A stretch of 64,000 nt of DNA from JANWJE01 sp044326545. Its GTDB lineage: Bacteria; Chlamydiota; Chlamydiia; Chlamydiales; Parachlamydiaceae. A program made the translations under genes and the position numbers. The notes below the pieces were generated by a model. It was not told where the DNA came from. It did not search any database and saw only the letters and a list, made by a program, of their open reading frames with translations. Shown here one piece after another: positions 51,049 to 59,171 of the stretch. Where the stretch lies: assembly GCA_044326545.1 (NCBI GenBank), contig JBIRBM010000010.1:1-64000 (forward strand), in the 5' to 3' direction. Within the stretch, counting starts at the first letter, position 1. Each line of letters opens with the position of its first letter.

Positions 51049-52224
51049 TTACCAAAGCCCCTCGCTCAAATTAAGGTATTGTATGCCGTATTGTTTGTTT
51101 CGCTCTACTGAAAGCCACAAGAATAAATGATCAAATTTTTTCGCCATTTTTAGAGCCTCTTCATCAGAGACTAATTCAAATCTCTTTTTACCGATTGACG
51201 ACTCAAAAATAGGGAAAAAATCCTCGCACATCTTTTGAGTCATTTCCTCTGCTTTCAAATTGGAAAAGAAGTAATTTGCTTGCTCGTCTGAAAATAGCTT
51301 GATGAATTGAGAATTACGTTCTTTCACGAGTTTTACTGCTTCTTCATTAGAGATTTTTTCAAATTGTTCCTTTGTTATGAAAAGTTCAGATAAGGACTTT
51401 AAATCGAATTCATCTGCTTTTAAAGTGCTAAAAAAATGATTCATTTGCTCTTCTGAAAAGAAAGGGATGAGATAGCCCCCGAATTTTTTGACGATCTTTG
51501 TCGCCTCTTCATTAGAAATGAGCTGAAATCTTAGCTTTTGCACTTGATATGAAGCGACGAATAAGCCCATATCAGCTAAGGCTTTGTTAAACGTCTTCAT
51601 ATCTTCTATTTCATCTGCCTTCAAATTCTTAAAAAAGATCGTCTTGCGATCTTGTGGAAGAGAGCTTGTTTTAGGGGGATTTGTATGAATCGGGGGATTT
51701 GTATGAAACTGTTCTGTTTTCGTTTTTTCCGGCGGGGATAGTGGGGGAAAATCGTATAAATCATCTTCAAACAAGGTGTCTAATTTATTTTCAGAGAAGG
51801 TGTCTATTTCATCTCCATCTTTAAATAAAATGGGGTGTCGTATAATGGGGTGTCGTTTGCCAAAACCATCACCCTCCTCTTCGTCTTGAGGCCAAGGGGG
51901 GAGTAGAGGCTCACCATTTTCTCTCTCCTCAGATTTCAAATCGTTAGAAGGAAGCGAGCTTTTATCTTCTTTAGAAGAAGATAACGTATTTTTGAAAGTC
52001 ATCAAGGTCTGTTTATCTAAATTTGAAGGTTGAAGTGTTTGTGTGATTCGTCCGATTAAATTGGCTGTTGTGTAAGTGGCTAAAACAATGAAAGGAGCCA
52101 CAAGAGTAAAATAAGAGATCACTTCAATCACTAGAAATGCATTAACCCAATTGGTATGATTATTCCAATGATTTAATTCTTGGTAAGCATTAAAATATTG
52201 CTCACATGTTTTATTGATTTCCAT
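51049..52224 (-). CDS. Inc-like membrane protein with three repeats
   Basis: A 391-residue protein of unknown family. A long hydrophobic stretch at about 27-57 with a central Pro (NAFLVIEVISYFTLVAPFIV onward) can form the two-lobed hairpin of inclusion-membrane proteins. Residues 60-190 are acidic and disordered. The C-terminal 200 residues contain three related units of about 55-65 residues, each with [I/V]SxEEAxK(I/L/M) and ending F(S/F)EEQxxxFFSxLKA(D/E)E, which may be an interaction repeat. Secretion is inferred only from this architecture. It faces the F-box gene divergently. Confidence 0.7.
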   Translation of the reverse strand: MEINKTCEQYFNAYQELNHWNNHTNWVNAFLVIEVISYFTLVAPFIVLATYTTANLIGRITQTLQPSNLDKQTLMTFKNTLSSSKEDKSSLPSNDLKSEERENGEPLLPPWPQDEEEGDGFGKRHPIIRHPILFKDGDEIDTFSENKLDTLFEDDLYDFPPLSPPEKTKTEQFHTNPPIHTNPPKTSSLPQDRKTIFFKNLKADEIEDMKTFNKALADMGLFVASYQVQKLRFQLISNEEATKIVKKFGGYLIPFFSEEQMNHFFSTLKADEFDLKSLSELFITKEQFEKISNEEAVKLVKERNSQFIKLFSDEQANYFFSNLKAEEMTQKMCEDFFPIFESSIGKKRFELVSDEEALKMAKKFDHLFLWLSVERNKQYGIQYLNLSEGLW

Positions 52225-52304
52225 AAACCCTCGATTTATTTATAAATTCATTTTTATTGTACACAAAATGAATTAATATTTCAATCAGTCTCTCTTTCGA
52301 TTTC

Positions 52305-52463
52305 TCAACCGCGAGGCTCTGGCTCCTCAGCCCACTTTTGGTGGGTCAGGTGAGTTTGAAGTAAGTGGAGAACATCAAATGCAATCATTTTAGTCTTAAA
52401 ATCTATCTTCATGTTTTTTGGTTGCGTTTTCTTGTCGGCTTCGAGATAATGTGTCCATGACAT
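52305..52463 (-). CDS. small unknown ORF, 52 codons
   Basis: MSWTHYLEADKKTQPKNMKI... with GAGG five bases before the ATG at 52463; a further ATG at 52478 lacks such a site. No similarity recognised. It overlaps a hairpin CAGCCCAC-TTTTG-GTGGGTCAG-like sequence. The rest of 52225-52618 is AT-rich and should hold the promoters of the divergent genes. Weak candidate. Confidence 0.3.
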   Translation of the reverse strand: MSWTHYLEADKKTQPKNMKIDFKTKMIAFDVLHLLQTHLTHQKWAEEPEPRG

Positions 52464-52618
52464 CAATTCCTCTACCATTTTAGAAGAGATGTGTTAACTC
52501 ATTTTTTCGTGAAATATCAAGATAGAACCATTGATGTGTCGTTTTAATCATGATCATTTTTTCATTCAGTCATGCAATGATTTGGGAAAAATTAAACTGT
52601 AATTGTGGGAAATAATTA

Positions 52619-53470
52619 ATGAATTTTTCGCCCATTTTTTGTGATAATATAGAATGTGTACATATGATATTTGATTATTTAAATATAGCAGATTTATCAT
52701 CTGCTCATTCAGTCAGTAAAAAATGGAATGACCTTTTGCAACACAATGTGTTATGGGAAAAATGGCTCCCTGTACATTTAAACTCCGGTGAAGAAAAAGC
52801 AGGAAAATTAGAATTTGCTGAAAGAGAAGTAAAAAAAATCGTATATGCTAATTTATTATCTTCTTTTCAATGTGATGAGCTTAATTTTATAAGGATTAGA
52901 TCTATAGAAGATTTTGTTTTTAAAGTAGATCGATCTGTTGTTGAAAATGTAAAGCAAAATTCTACTCAAATAGAGTATCGTTTTATTCAAGATGCCTCCT
53001 CTGTAGCCATCATAGAGGTTATGTTTTGTAAAAACGGAATTAACTTAAGGCGTTTTCGAAAGGTTTTTTTGGTGGCTGAAGATCCTCCAACAGTTTCTGT
53101 CGGAGAGATGTTGACTGATGATTGTTGTGTTCATAAGACGCAAAAAGCAACAATAGATTTTTTTTCCATGGAAGCGAAGTTTGCATACGTACAGACTATG
53201 ATTCTTCCAAACTCTCATGTAGGATTGAATGTAGAAAAAGTGGATGTTGTTAAATCATTGATGAAAAAATTGAAATTGATGAATGGGCTGGAAAAGCAGT
53301 TTCAAAACGAAAGAGATATTTATTTTCAAGCTTTTATTGTCGCTATTGTTGGAATAGTTGTGAACGATCAAAATCAACATTCTGATCCAATTTTTAAAAC
53401 CGCTTGTTTAGTAGGGTTCTTTGGAATATTTATTTTAATTCATTCATTATCAAGTCATTCTGTGCTTTAA
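52619..53470 (+). CDS. F-box protein with C-terminal membrane segments
   Basis: A 283-residue protein. Residues about 8-50 (VHMIFDYLNIADLSSAHSVS then KKWNDLLQHNVLWEKWLP) have the F-box pattern: hydrophobic helix, L-x-x-x-D-L, S-x-V-S-K-x-W, and W-x-x-x-L/W-x-P. F-box proteins recruit substrates to eukaryotic SCF ubiquitin ligases; bacteria have no such ligase, so a role inside the host cell is likely. Two hydrophobic segments at the C-terminus (about 234-248 and 260-276) could anchor it in the inclusion or host membrane. AT-rich compared with neighbours. Type III secretion is inferred. Confidence 0.7.
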   Translation: MNFSPIFCDNIECVHMIFDYLNIADLSSAHSVSKKWNDLLQHNVLWEKWLPVHLNSGEEKAGKLEFAEREVKKIVYANLLSSFQCDELNFIRIRSIEDFVFKVDRSVVENVKQNSTQIEYRFIQDASSVAIIEVMFCKNGINLRRFRKVFLVAEDPPTVSVGEMLTDDCCVHKTQKATIDFFSMEAKFAYVQTMILPNSHVGLNVEKVDVVKSLMKKLKLMNGLEKQFQNERDIYFQAFIVAIVGIVVNDQNQHSDPIFKTACLVGFFGIFILIHSLSSHSVL

Positions 53471-53576
53471 TGATTTGTCATTTCTTTTCTTATTTTTCAG
53501 ACATTCACTGAAATCAAATGATTTTGAGTTTTAGCACGGCTTCTCAGGTCACTGTCATGACGATATTGACTCACAA

Positions 53577-54548
53577 TCAGGGGACAGGACTAAAAGAATC
53601 TCCCCAATCCGCTTTGCGAACCTCTTGATATAATGGCCCCATTTTTTTTGAAATGATTCGGTTTTGTACTCCGTTTGGGGTGCAAAGTCGAATCTCTGTA
53701 TGGCCGCAATGGCGAATCGGTTGTCTTAAAATGCGCGCACCAGGGAGGGGAATCAGAGTTTTTGCCACTGCAATGTAAGAAAATTTTTCGTCTTCGTATC
53801 CTAAACTTCCTCCTTTTAATCGCTTGTGAAGCGATGTTCGCTCTACGCGGGCTGAGAAATGGCACCAATCTCCCTCCTTCATAGGGCAAGGAAATTGGTG
53901 AGGACAGGGAGCGATCACATAAGCCCCCCGTTTAATGAGGTGATCGCGGATCAACGCAATTCGCTTAAATCCGACTGGAGTTCCCGGTTCGACAATTAGA
54001 AGAAGCTCTTTTGCCGCCTCAAAACAAAGGTCAAGCAACCCCTCCATTTTATTGGGATTCACCTCTCCAATCGAATAAGACATGACGACCATATCATGCA
54101 AAGGGAGGCTGCTTAATTGTTCAAGATCTTTTTCCAACCAATCTGCTTGCTGCATCGCTTTGTTTTCACTGCCTTGTGCTAATTGCTTTCCAAGGGATAA
54201 TAAAGCGTTGTCTTTTTCCAATAGGGTAATCGCTTCGATTTCAGGAAAATGACCACACGCTGCCCACATGGCAGTGCCTGGGCCGGCCCCTAAATCAAGC
54301 AAGCTTTTAATTGGCAGGGAGCCTCTCTCTGTAACAGCTTTTAAAGCCAATTGAAGAGCCGCAAAAGTGGCAGGCATTCGGGAGATGACGTACGATTGCC
54401 GCTGCGGATCGCTTGTCATAAATGGCGATCCTTGAATGGGATGACGATATCGTTTTGTGAGTTCTTCGCGCGCTTCAATTAATTGATCTAACCCCAGTGA
54501 ACCGGTCACATGTTGAATGGCTGTCTGTAAAGCTGTTGGCAGTTGCAT
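53577..54548 (-). CDS. Rsm22-family ribosomal methyltransferase-like protein
   Basis: A 323-residue SAM-dependent methyltransferase-like protein. SAM loop LLDLGAGPGTAMWAA (about 81-95), preceded by YVISRMPATFAAL, the Rsm22 hallmark. The C-terminal half contains APCPHQFPCPMKEGDWCHFS with four Cys that may bind an iron-sulphur cluster, and YEDEKFSYIAVAK. Family members associate with the small ribosomal subunit. It sits 4 bp after the gsp-associated gene, on the same strand. Confidence 0.9.
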   Translation of the reverse strand: MQLPTALQTAIQHVTGSLGLDQLIEAREELTKRYRHPIQGSPFMTSDPQRQSYVISRMPATFAALQLALKAVTERGSLPIKSLLDLGAGPGTAMWAACGHFPEIEAITLLEKDNALLSLGKQLAQGSENKAMQQADWLEKDLEQLSSLPLHDMVVMSYSIGEVNPNKMEGLLDLCFEAAKELLLIVEPGTPVGFKRIALIRDHLIKRGAYVIAPCPHQFPCPMKEGDWCHFSARVERTSLHKRLKGGSLGYEDEKFSYIAVAKTLIPLPGARILRQPIRHCGHTEIRLCTPNGVQNRIISKKMGPLYQEVRKADWGDSFSPVP

Positions 54549-54552
54549 AATC

Positions 54553-55371
54553 TTAATTGTATTCCTTTTTATCGCCTTTGGTGATTTTAAAATTCAGCAG
54601 TTTATCCTCAATTCCTGTACGCCTTTTTTCAATAAATTCTCTTTGAAATGCCTGGGAAGCGCCGCTATCTTCACTTTCTGCTAGTTCTTGCCGTTTAGAG
54701 ATAATGGCTTCCACAATCTCATCTTTTAAAAATATTGCTTTAAGAATCTCTCTTGGGGCTTTTTGAATCTCAATGGTCGGTGCCGCATCTGCTCCTTTGT
54801 AGTTGATAAAAGTGAAAAGGGAGGGATAAGATCTTTCCTTCAAACGTTGCGTTGTTTTTGTTTGTTGTTGAAGCTCTTTTCTTGATACGGTTCCCTTCAG
54901 CATATGATAAAAAGCATTTTGGAGCTCAGGATCGTCTAAATGAAGACGGGCAATGTCCTTAACGCGTGTGATTAATTTTTCTGGTGCCTCATCCGCTGCT
55001 TTTTCGATTGCATTCCCCAATTCTTCTAAAAAATTGGGGCGTCGCTGCTCTAATTCTTTGAAAAACCGAGCCTCACCATAGAGGATTTTCATCAGTTCGA
55101 GATTGAGCATCCGATATTGTTTTGAAACATTCGGATCCCTAATTCTTGTTTTTTTATTCACAAAAAAACGAAAACTGAGTTGTTTAATATCTTTTTCACA
55201 TAATTCATAGAGCTTTTCTTGCCGTTGATTAAATGCCTTCATTTCACTCATTTTCAAAAAGGTTTGATATTCTTTTTGTACGATCGATTGATTTTTGAAC
55301 TTTTCTAGTTTTTCTATCGTTAAAACAGAGAGCATCAAGACAAGTGCTAGAATTAAAGGAAGAATGTTCAT
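54553..55371 (-). CDS. hypothetical protein of type II secretion locus
   Basis: A 272-residue protein with an N-terminal membrane segment (MNILPLILALVLMLSVLTI) and a mostly helical, charged rest. It is in the place where GspK is found in other gsp operons but has no prepilin motif (Glu at +5 of a hydrophobic helix) that I can align. Start overlaps the GspJ-like stop by 4 bp. Likely an inner-membrane component or accessory factor specific to chlamydiae. Confidence 0.55.
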   Translation of the reverse strand: MNILPLILALVLMLSVLTIEKLEKFKNQSIVQKEYQTFLKMSEMKAFNQRQEKLYELCEKDIKQLSFRFFVNKKTRIRDPNVSKQYRMLNLELMKILYGEARFFKELEQRRPNFLEELGNAIEKAADEAPEKLITRVKDIARLHLDDPELQNAFYHMLKGTVSRKELQQQTKTTQRLKERSYPSLFTFINYKGADAAPTIEIQKAPREILKAIFLKDEIVEAIISKRQELAESEDSGASQAFQREFIEKRRTGIEDKLLNFKITKGDKKEYN

Positions 55372-56123
55372 GAGCTTAATTCGCCGGGTGGATAATAAAC
55401 ATAGTTCTTACTGCTTGGAAGAACAAAAAAGAAGAGATGTTCTTTGATCTCTTCTTGATCTTTCTTGCCTCTTTTTGAGTGGGACTCCTCTGCTATTTGT
55501 ACCCTGATTTTGATGATGGAAGGCATTTGATCGTAGGAGATCAACCACTCGTCGAGCCATTGATCTTTTTCTGGCATTTTCTTTTCCGGATCGATGGTTT
55601 TACTTGGTATAATGTCATTTTTATCTTTGATTTTTTCCGGAGGCGAATAGAAAGAGTACTTGACATCAACGACATGATCCATCAATACCTCATCTTGCAT
55701 ATATTCATAAGGGTCTGGCACGTGCAAAGGCCAGATGGCGAGCCGGAGGCGGTGCTCGGGATCGACATAGAGGCGTGCCAGCACATCACCGGAAAAGGTG
55801 GGATCCATTCTGACTTCGTTGTAAAACGTCAAAATTAAACTTGGGGTTACAGAGGTGTTGGAGCTGGCCGGTTCCGTATAAAAAAAGAATTTGCGCCATG
55901 ATTCATTTTCATTCACCACTCTTTCAAAAATAAATCCGAGACGAGACTCTAAATAACGCATTTGAAAGCTTTGCTTCTGTGATTTCTCTGTCAAGCGGGT
56001 GATTTCCGATAGCTCACGGAAAACTCCAAAGACAAAAACAAGGAGCATCGAGAGCAAAGACATTGCGATCAGTGTCTCTAGCAACGTCATATAAGATCTG
56101 CGTTGGGACTTGATAACCGTCAT
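55368..56123 (-). CDS. GspJ-like pseudopilin
   Basis: A 251-residue protein with a type IV prepilin-like N-terminus: basic RRSY, then MTLLETLIAMSLLSMLLVFV with Glu at +5. The residue at -1 is Tyr instead of Gly. The remaining part is beta-rich and long, as in GspJ minor pseudopilins. One bp separates it from the GspI-like stop. Would cap or initiate the pseudopilus of the type II secretion system. Confidence 0.7.
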   Translation of the reverse strand: MTVIKSQRRSYMTLLETLIAMSLLSMLLVFVFGVFRELSEITRLTEKSQKQSFQMRYLESRLGFIFERVVNENESWRKFFFYTEPASSNTSVTPSLILTFYNEVRMDPTFSGDVLARLYVDPEHRLRLAIWPLHVPDPYEYMQDEVLMDHVVDVKYSFYSPPEKIKDKNDIIPSKTIDPEKKMPEKDQWLDEWLISYDQMPSIIKIRVQIAEESHSKRGKKDQEEIKEHLFFFVLPSSKNYVYYPPGELSS

Positions 56124-56124
56124 C

Positions 56125-56841
56125 TTATTTCTTTTGTTGATCCATTACGGATCTCTTAGGAGTTGTTCGAGGCTTGTTGTTTGTGTCGATGAGAGGGGAG
56201 GTGTCCTCTTCCTCATTGTCATCATCCTGACGATCGTCACACTCTTCTTCTTCTTCCTCAAGATCTTTTTTGTTTTTTTTACTTTCGATTCCCTGTTTTT
56301 TTTGATCCTCTTTCTTTTTCTTCGCTCCCGCATCTATATAGATGTAAACATCATAAAAATGATCGTTGGATTCTTGATTCTCATAGTGCTTTGCCGCCCC
56401 TTTTTTATTCCTTTTTGCCGCCCTATCTTTTAATTTAATGACAAGCTGAACTAAGTATTGATTGGGATGCTCCTCATTTTTTTTCTTGCGTGAATGAAGA
56501 ACCACCAAATAGGCTTCAAAGGAGTAGTGAAATGTGTTGAGCTGAACCTGTAACTCAGCGTCGTTTAAGGGGATTTGCTCTTTTTTTGTCGCTTCCGAGA
56601 GGTGTAATTCTCTTTTATAGAGCATTTCCACGACTTTGCTGTGAATAAGATGGGCTAAATGGTCCCGTTGATTTTCTCTGACAATCTCTTGCTGCCCTTG
56701 ATAGATGGAAGTAAAGATACGCATGGCGGGGGCAATGCACACTAACAGGATGAAGGCAGCAACCATTAATTCCAAGAGTTGGAAATGATGTTTACGCCTT
56801 TGGATTTTTTTCTTTATTCGCTTCTTGATATAAGTCTTCAT
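56125..56841 (-). CDS. GspI-like pseudopilin with charged tail
   Basis: A 238-residue protein: very basic leader (KKRIKKKIQRRKHH), then FQLLELMVAAFILLVCIAPA with Glu at +5 and His at -1. After a normal-looking core (to about 165) it ends in about 70 residues of alternating Lys and Glu/Asp runs (KNKKDLEEEEEECDDRQDDD), which is odd for a pseudopilin. The start lies 50 bp inside the GspH-like gene and has no ribosome-binding site, so translation should be coupled. Confidence 0.65.
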   Translation of the reverse strand: MKTYIKKRIKKKIQRRKHHFQLLELMVAAFILLVCIAPAMRIFTSIYQGQQEIVRENQRDHLAHLIHSKVVEMLYKRELHLSEATKKEQIPLNDAELQVQLNTFHYSFEAYLVVLHSRKKKNEEHPNQYLVQLVIKLKDRAAKRNKKGAAKHYENQESNDHFYDVYIYIDAGAKKKKEDQKKQGIESKKNKKDLEEEEEECDDRQDDDNEEEDTSPLIDTNNKPRTTPKRSVMDQQKK

Positions 56842-57400
56842 ATACTGCAGCGGGATATAGGAGCTGGCTCATCTCCGATTTTGTCTGTTCTTGAAAAGCG
56901 CCTTTTTTTTCACCTATTGGAGCGGGATAACCCAACAATTGAATGCGAGACTCTTTTTGCTTGTGAAACTTACGTTCATCACCCTCAAATAGGACAAGTT
57001 CTCCTTTGCTCATCTTACCCAAAGAAAATTGGAGGGTTAATTCCTTTGTGGAATGTCCATCAAATTCGAGTCGGCCAATTGCTTGTAAAGTCATTTTGCG
57101 CTCCACGAGTCGAGCCCACGCCTCTTCGATTGGTTTTTCAATGTCGAGCCATAGTTCCATTTCTTTGCCTTTCTTATCCGGAGCAAAATAGACCTTGACA
57201 TCCGTATCCATGATAAGCATAAGATCTTGAGCCATCGAGAGATGGCTCAAGACTTGCTCTGTCTCAGAGAAAAAGCGCTGGTCTTGATAGATGCTTTTGA
57301 CTTTAACCCCTGTCAAAATCATGGCCAAAGAGATAATAAAGAGAACGACCATCACTTCTAAAAGTGTGAAAGGGCTCTTTCTAATAGATTGAATCGTCAT
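56792..57400 (-). CDS. GspH-like pseudopilin
   Basis: A 202-residue protein: RKSP leader, then FTLLEVMVVLFIISLAMILT with Glu at +5; -1 is Pro. The C-terminal part is beta-rich with charged loops, similar in size to GspH minor pseudopilins. It starts one base at the end of the gspG stop region (57400 shared), so the pseudopilin genes G-H-I-J form a chain of overlaps. Confidence 0.7.
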   Translation of the reverse strand: MTIQSIRKSPFTLLEVMVVLFIISLAMILTGVKVKSIYQDQRFFSETEQVLSHLSMAQDLMLIMDTDVKVYFAPDKKGKEMELWLDIEKPIEEAWARLVERKMTLQAIGRLEFDGHSTKELTLQFSLGKMSKGELVLFEGDERKFHKQKESRIQLLGYPAPIGEKKGAFQEQTKSEMSQLLYPAAVYEDLYQEANKEKNPKA

Positions 57401-57810
57401 TATTCTTTGGTGCTGTTGAACAAGCTTCCTTTGCCTTTTGATACTTGATACTGATTGTATTTTTCTGATTTAATTTCAATGTCATGATCTTGTCCTTGGG
57501 AAACTTGATAGTCAATGCCCCAGCCATCCTTGATCAATTCCTTTGCATTTTTAACAAGCTGCGAACTTTCGACTATCCCGCGCCATTTGGTGTCAATATG
57601 ATCGCGATCTTCCGGATGAGTGGCAAGGTGAAGATCGAGAATGGTTTGGATTTTTTCTATTCCCGCTTTCGTCTTAAATGCTTTCCCCTCCTCCAAGCTT
57701 CCAGTATAGTTATAGGCAATGACACCTGTAATCATGGCAATCAAAAACATCACGATCATCATCTCGACCAATGTGATGAACCGTCTTTTTTTACATTGAA
57801 ATGTCTTCAT
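57400..57810 (-). CDS. gspG: major pseudopilin GspG
   Basis: A 136-residue protein with leader MKTFQCKKRRF and helix ITLVEMMIVMFLIAMITGVI (Glu at +5; -1 is Phe, not Gly). The globular part has LEEGKAFKTKAGIEKIQTIL and KDGWGIDYQV, the GspG core pattern (usually K-D-P-W-G-x-x-Y). ATG at 57810 with AGGGG upstream is preferred to a GTG at 57834. Builds the pseudopilus shaft. The gap to gspF (57811-57974) contains a short inverted repeat around TCACCTTAC/GTCAGGTAAG. Confidence 0.85.
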   Translation of the reverse strand: MKTFQCKKRRFITLVEMMIVMFLIAMITGVIAYNYTGSLEEGKAFKTKAGIEKIQTILDLHLATHPEDRDHIDTKWRGIVESSQLVKNAKELIKDGWGIDYQVSQGQDHDIEIKSEKYNQYQVSKGKGSLFNSTKE

Positions 57811-57974
57811 GTTTTTCCCCTTTTGTTCTCTCACCTTGGCCGACCAAAAGCGTTATGTTGACTCACTCACCTTACATGAATGACTCAAGTCAAAATAAAA
57901 CGCTTCTTGCGTCAGGTAAGTTTGTTAAGCTAAACTGCCTCTATTCACCTTTTTTTCTCCGGGGCATTGAAATG

Positions 57975-59162
57975 TTATCCTATTGAAAATGAACTTACAT
58001 CTGTTAAAGGAAGTAAAATCGCTAAAAGGACTGTTCCAATGACAAGACCCATGACAATTAAGATGATCGGTTGCGCCATTGCCATCACGCGCTCTAATGT
58101 TTTCTCTATTTCCCCTTCGTACATATCGGCAATTCGATTGAGCATTGCCACCGTTGTTCCAGATTCTTCTCCCACGGCCAGCATTCTTGCAACAAGATGA
58201 GGAAAATAGGCGGATCGTTTTAATTCTTGGCTTAATGAGTGCCCTTCAATGATCCTTCCTTCAGCAATTTGAATTTCTTTTTCCAAGACAACATTGCGCA
58301 TGATATTTCTTGAGATACGCAATGATTCGATCATATTGAGGCCACCTTGTAACAGTGTTCCCATCGTACGGCAAAAACGGGCGACAGCCGTTTGGATCAC
58401 TAACGTTTTCAATAAAGGCACTTTCAAGAGTGTTTTTTCCATCCATAAGCGTCCTTTTTCTGATCTGATCTTCCAAACAACCCAAGTGAGAGCTCCGATC
58501 ATGATGGGAAAATAGAGCCACCAATATTCTCTGAATAGATGACTGATCACTAAGACAGCATTTGTAAAGGCATTCAGCTTTCGGTCTGCAAAAATTCCCT
58601 CTAGCGAAGGGACGACAAATCCCAGTAACACTCCAATAATCAGTAATGAAAAGCTCCCTAGTATCCCCGGGTAAATCATCGCTGTCGTAATTTGTTTTTT
58701 TAGCTTCATGCTCCGTGACAAAAAAAGGGAGAGCTTATCAAGGACTGGACCCAGTGCTCCGACAGCTTCTCCGGCAGCAACCATTCCGGCGTACAGTTTA
58801 TCAAAACTCTCTGGAAAATTGCCCATCGCTGTGGATAAAGGGACGCCTGAGCGAATTTGCTCGCATAAGCTCAAAATCACCCGATGATAAGGGTCGCTTC
58901 TTGATTGCTCCTCAATTGCTGTCAAGCTTTCGTAGAGAGGGACTCCTGCATTAATCAATTGAGAAAGCTGCACTGTAAATGCCAGAAGATAATCGCCTTT
59001 TAAGTTCTGTTTTTTGCTCACTTTATTTTTGGCTTGCAAACTTGTGATTAAAAAACCTTGTGCGCGCAATTTTTCTTTCGCTTCCCGATCTCCTTGGGCT
59101 TCGATAGATCCCGATTTTCTTTTTCCTGAAGAATCAACGTATTGGTACTGATAAAGGGGCAT
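57975..59162 (-). CDS. gspF: type II secretion inner-membrane platform protein
   Basis: A 395-residue protein with two repeated GspF domains: LTAIEEQSRSDPYHRVILSL ... GNFPESFDKLYAGMVAAGEA in the first, and GTLLQGGLNMIESLRISRNI ... SAYFPHLVARMLAVGEESGT in the second. Three membrane helices near 165-185, 215-235 and 365-388. It anchors the pseudopilus machinery and interacts with GspE, encoded 9 bp upstream. Confidence 0.95.
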   Translation of the reverse strand: MPLYQYQYVDSSGKRKSGSIEAQGDREAKEKLRAQGFLITSLQAKNKVSKKQNLKGDYLLAFTVQLSQLINAGVPLYESLTAIEEQSRSDPYHRVILSLCEQIRSGVPLSTAMGNFPESFDKLYAGMVAAGEAVGALGPVLDKLSLFLSRSMKLKKQITTAMIYPGILGSFSLLIIGVLLGFVVPSLEGIFADRKLNAFTNAVLVISHLFREYWWLYFPIMIGALTWVVWKIRSEKGRLWMEKTLLKVPLLKTLVIQTAVARFCRTMGTLLQGGLNMIESLRISRNIMRNVVLEKEIQIAEGRIIEGHSLSQELKRSAYFPHLVARMLAVGEESGTTVAMLNRIADMYEGEIEKTLERVMAMAQPIILIVMGLVIGTVLLAILLPLTDVSSFSIG

Positions 59163-59171
59163 AATTGATCT

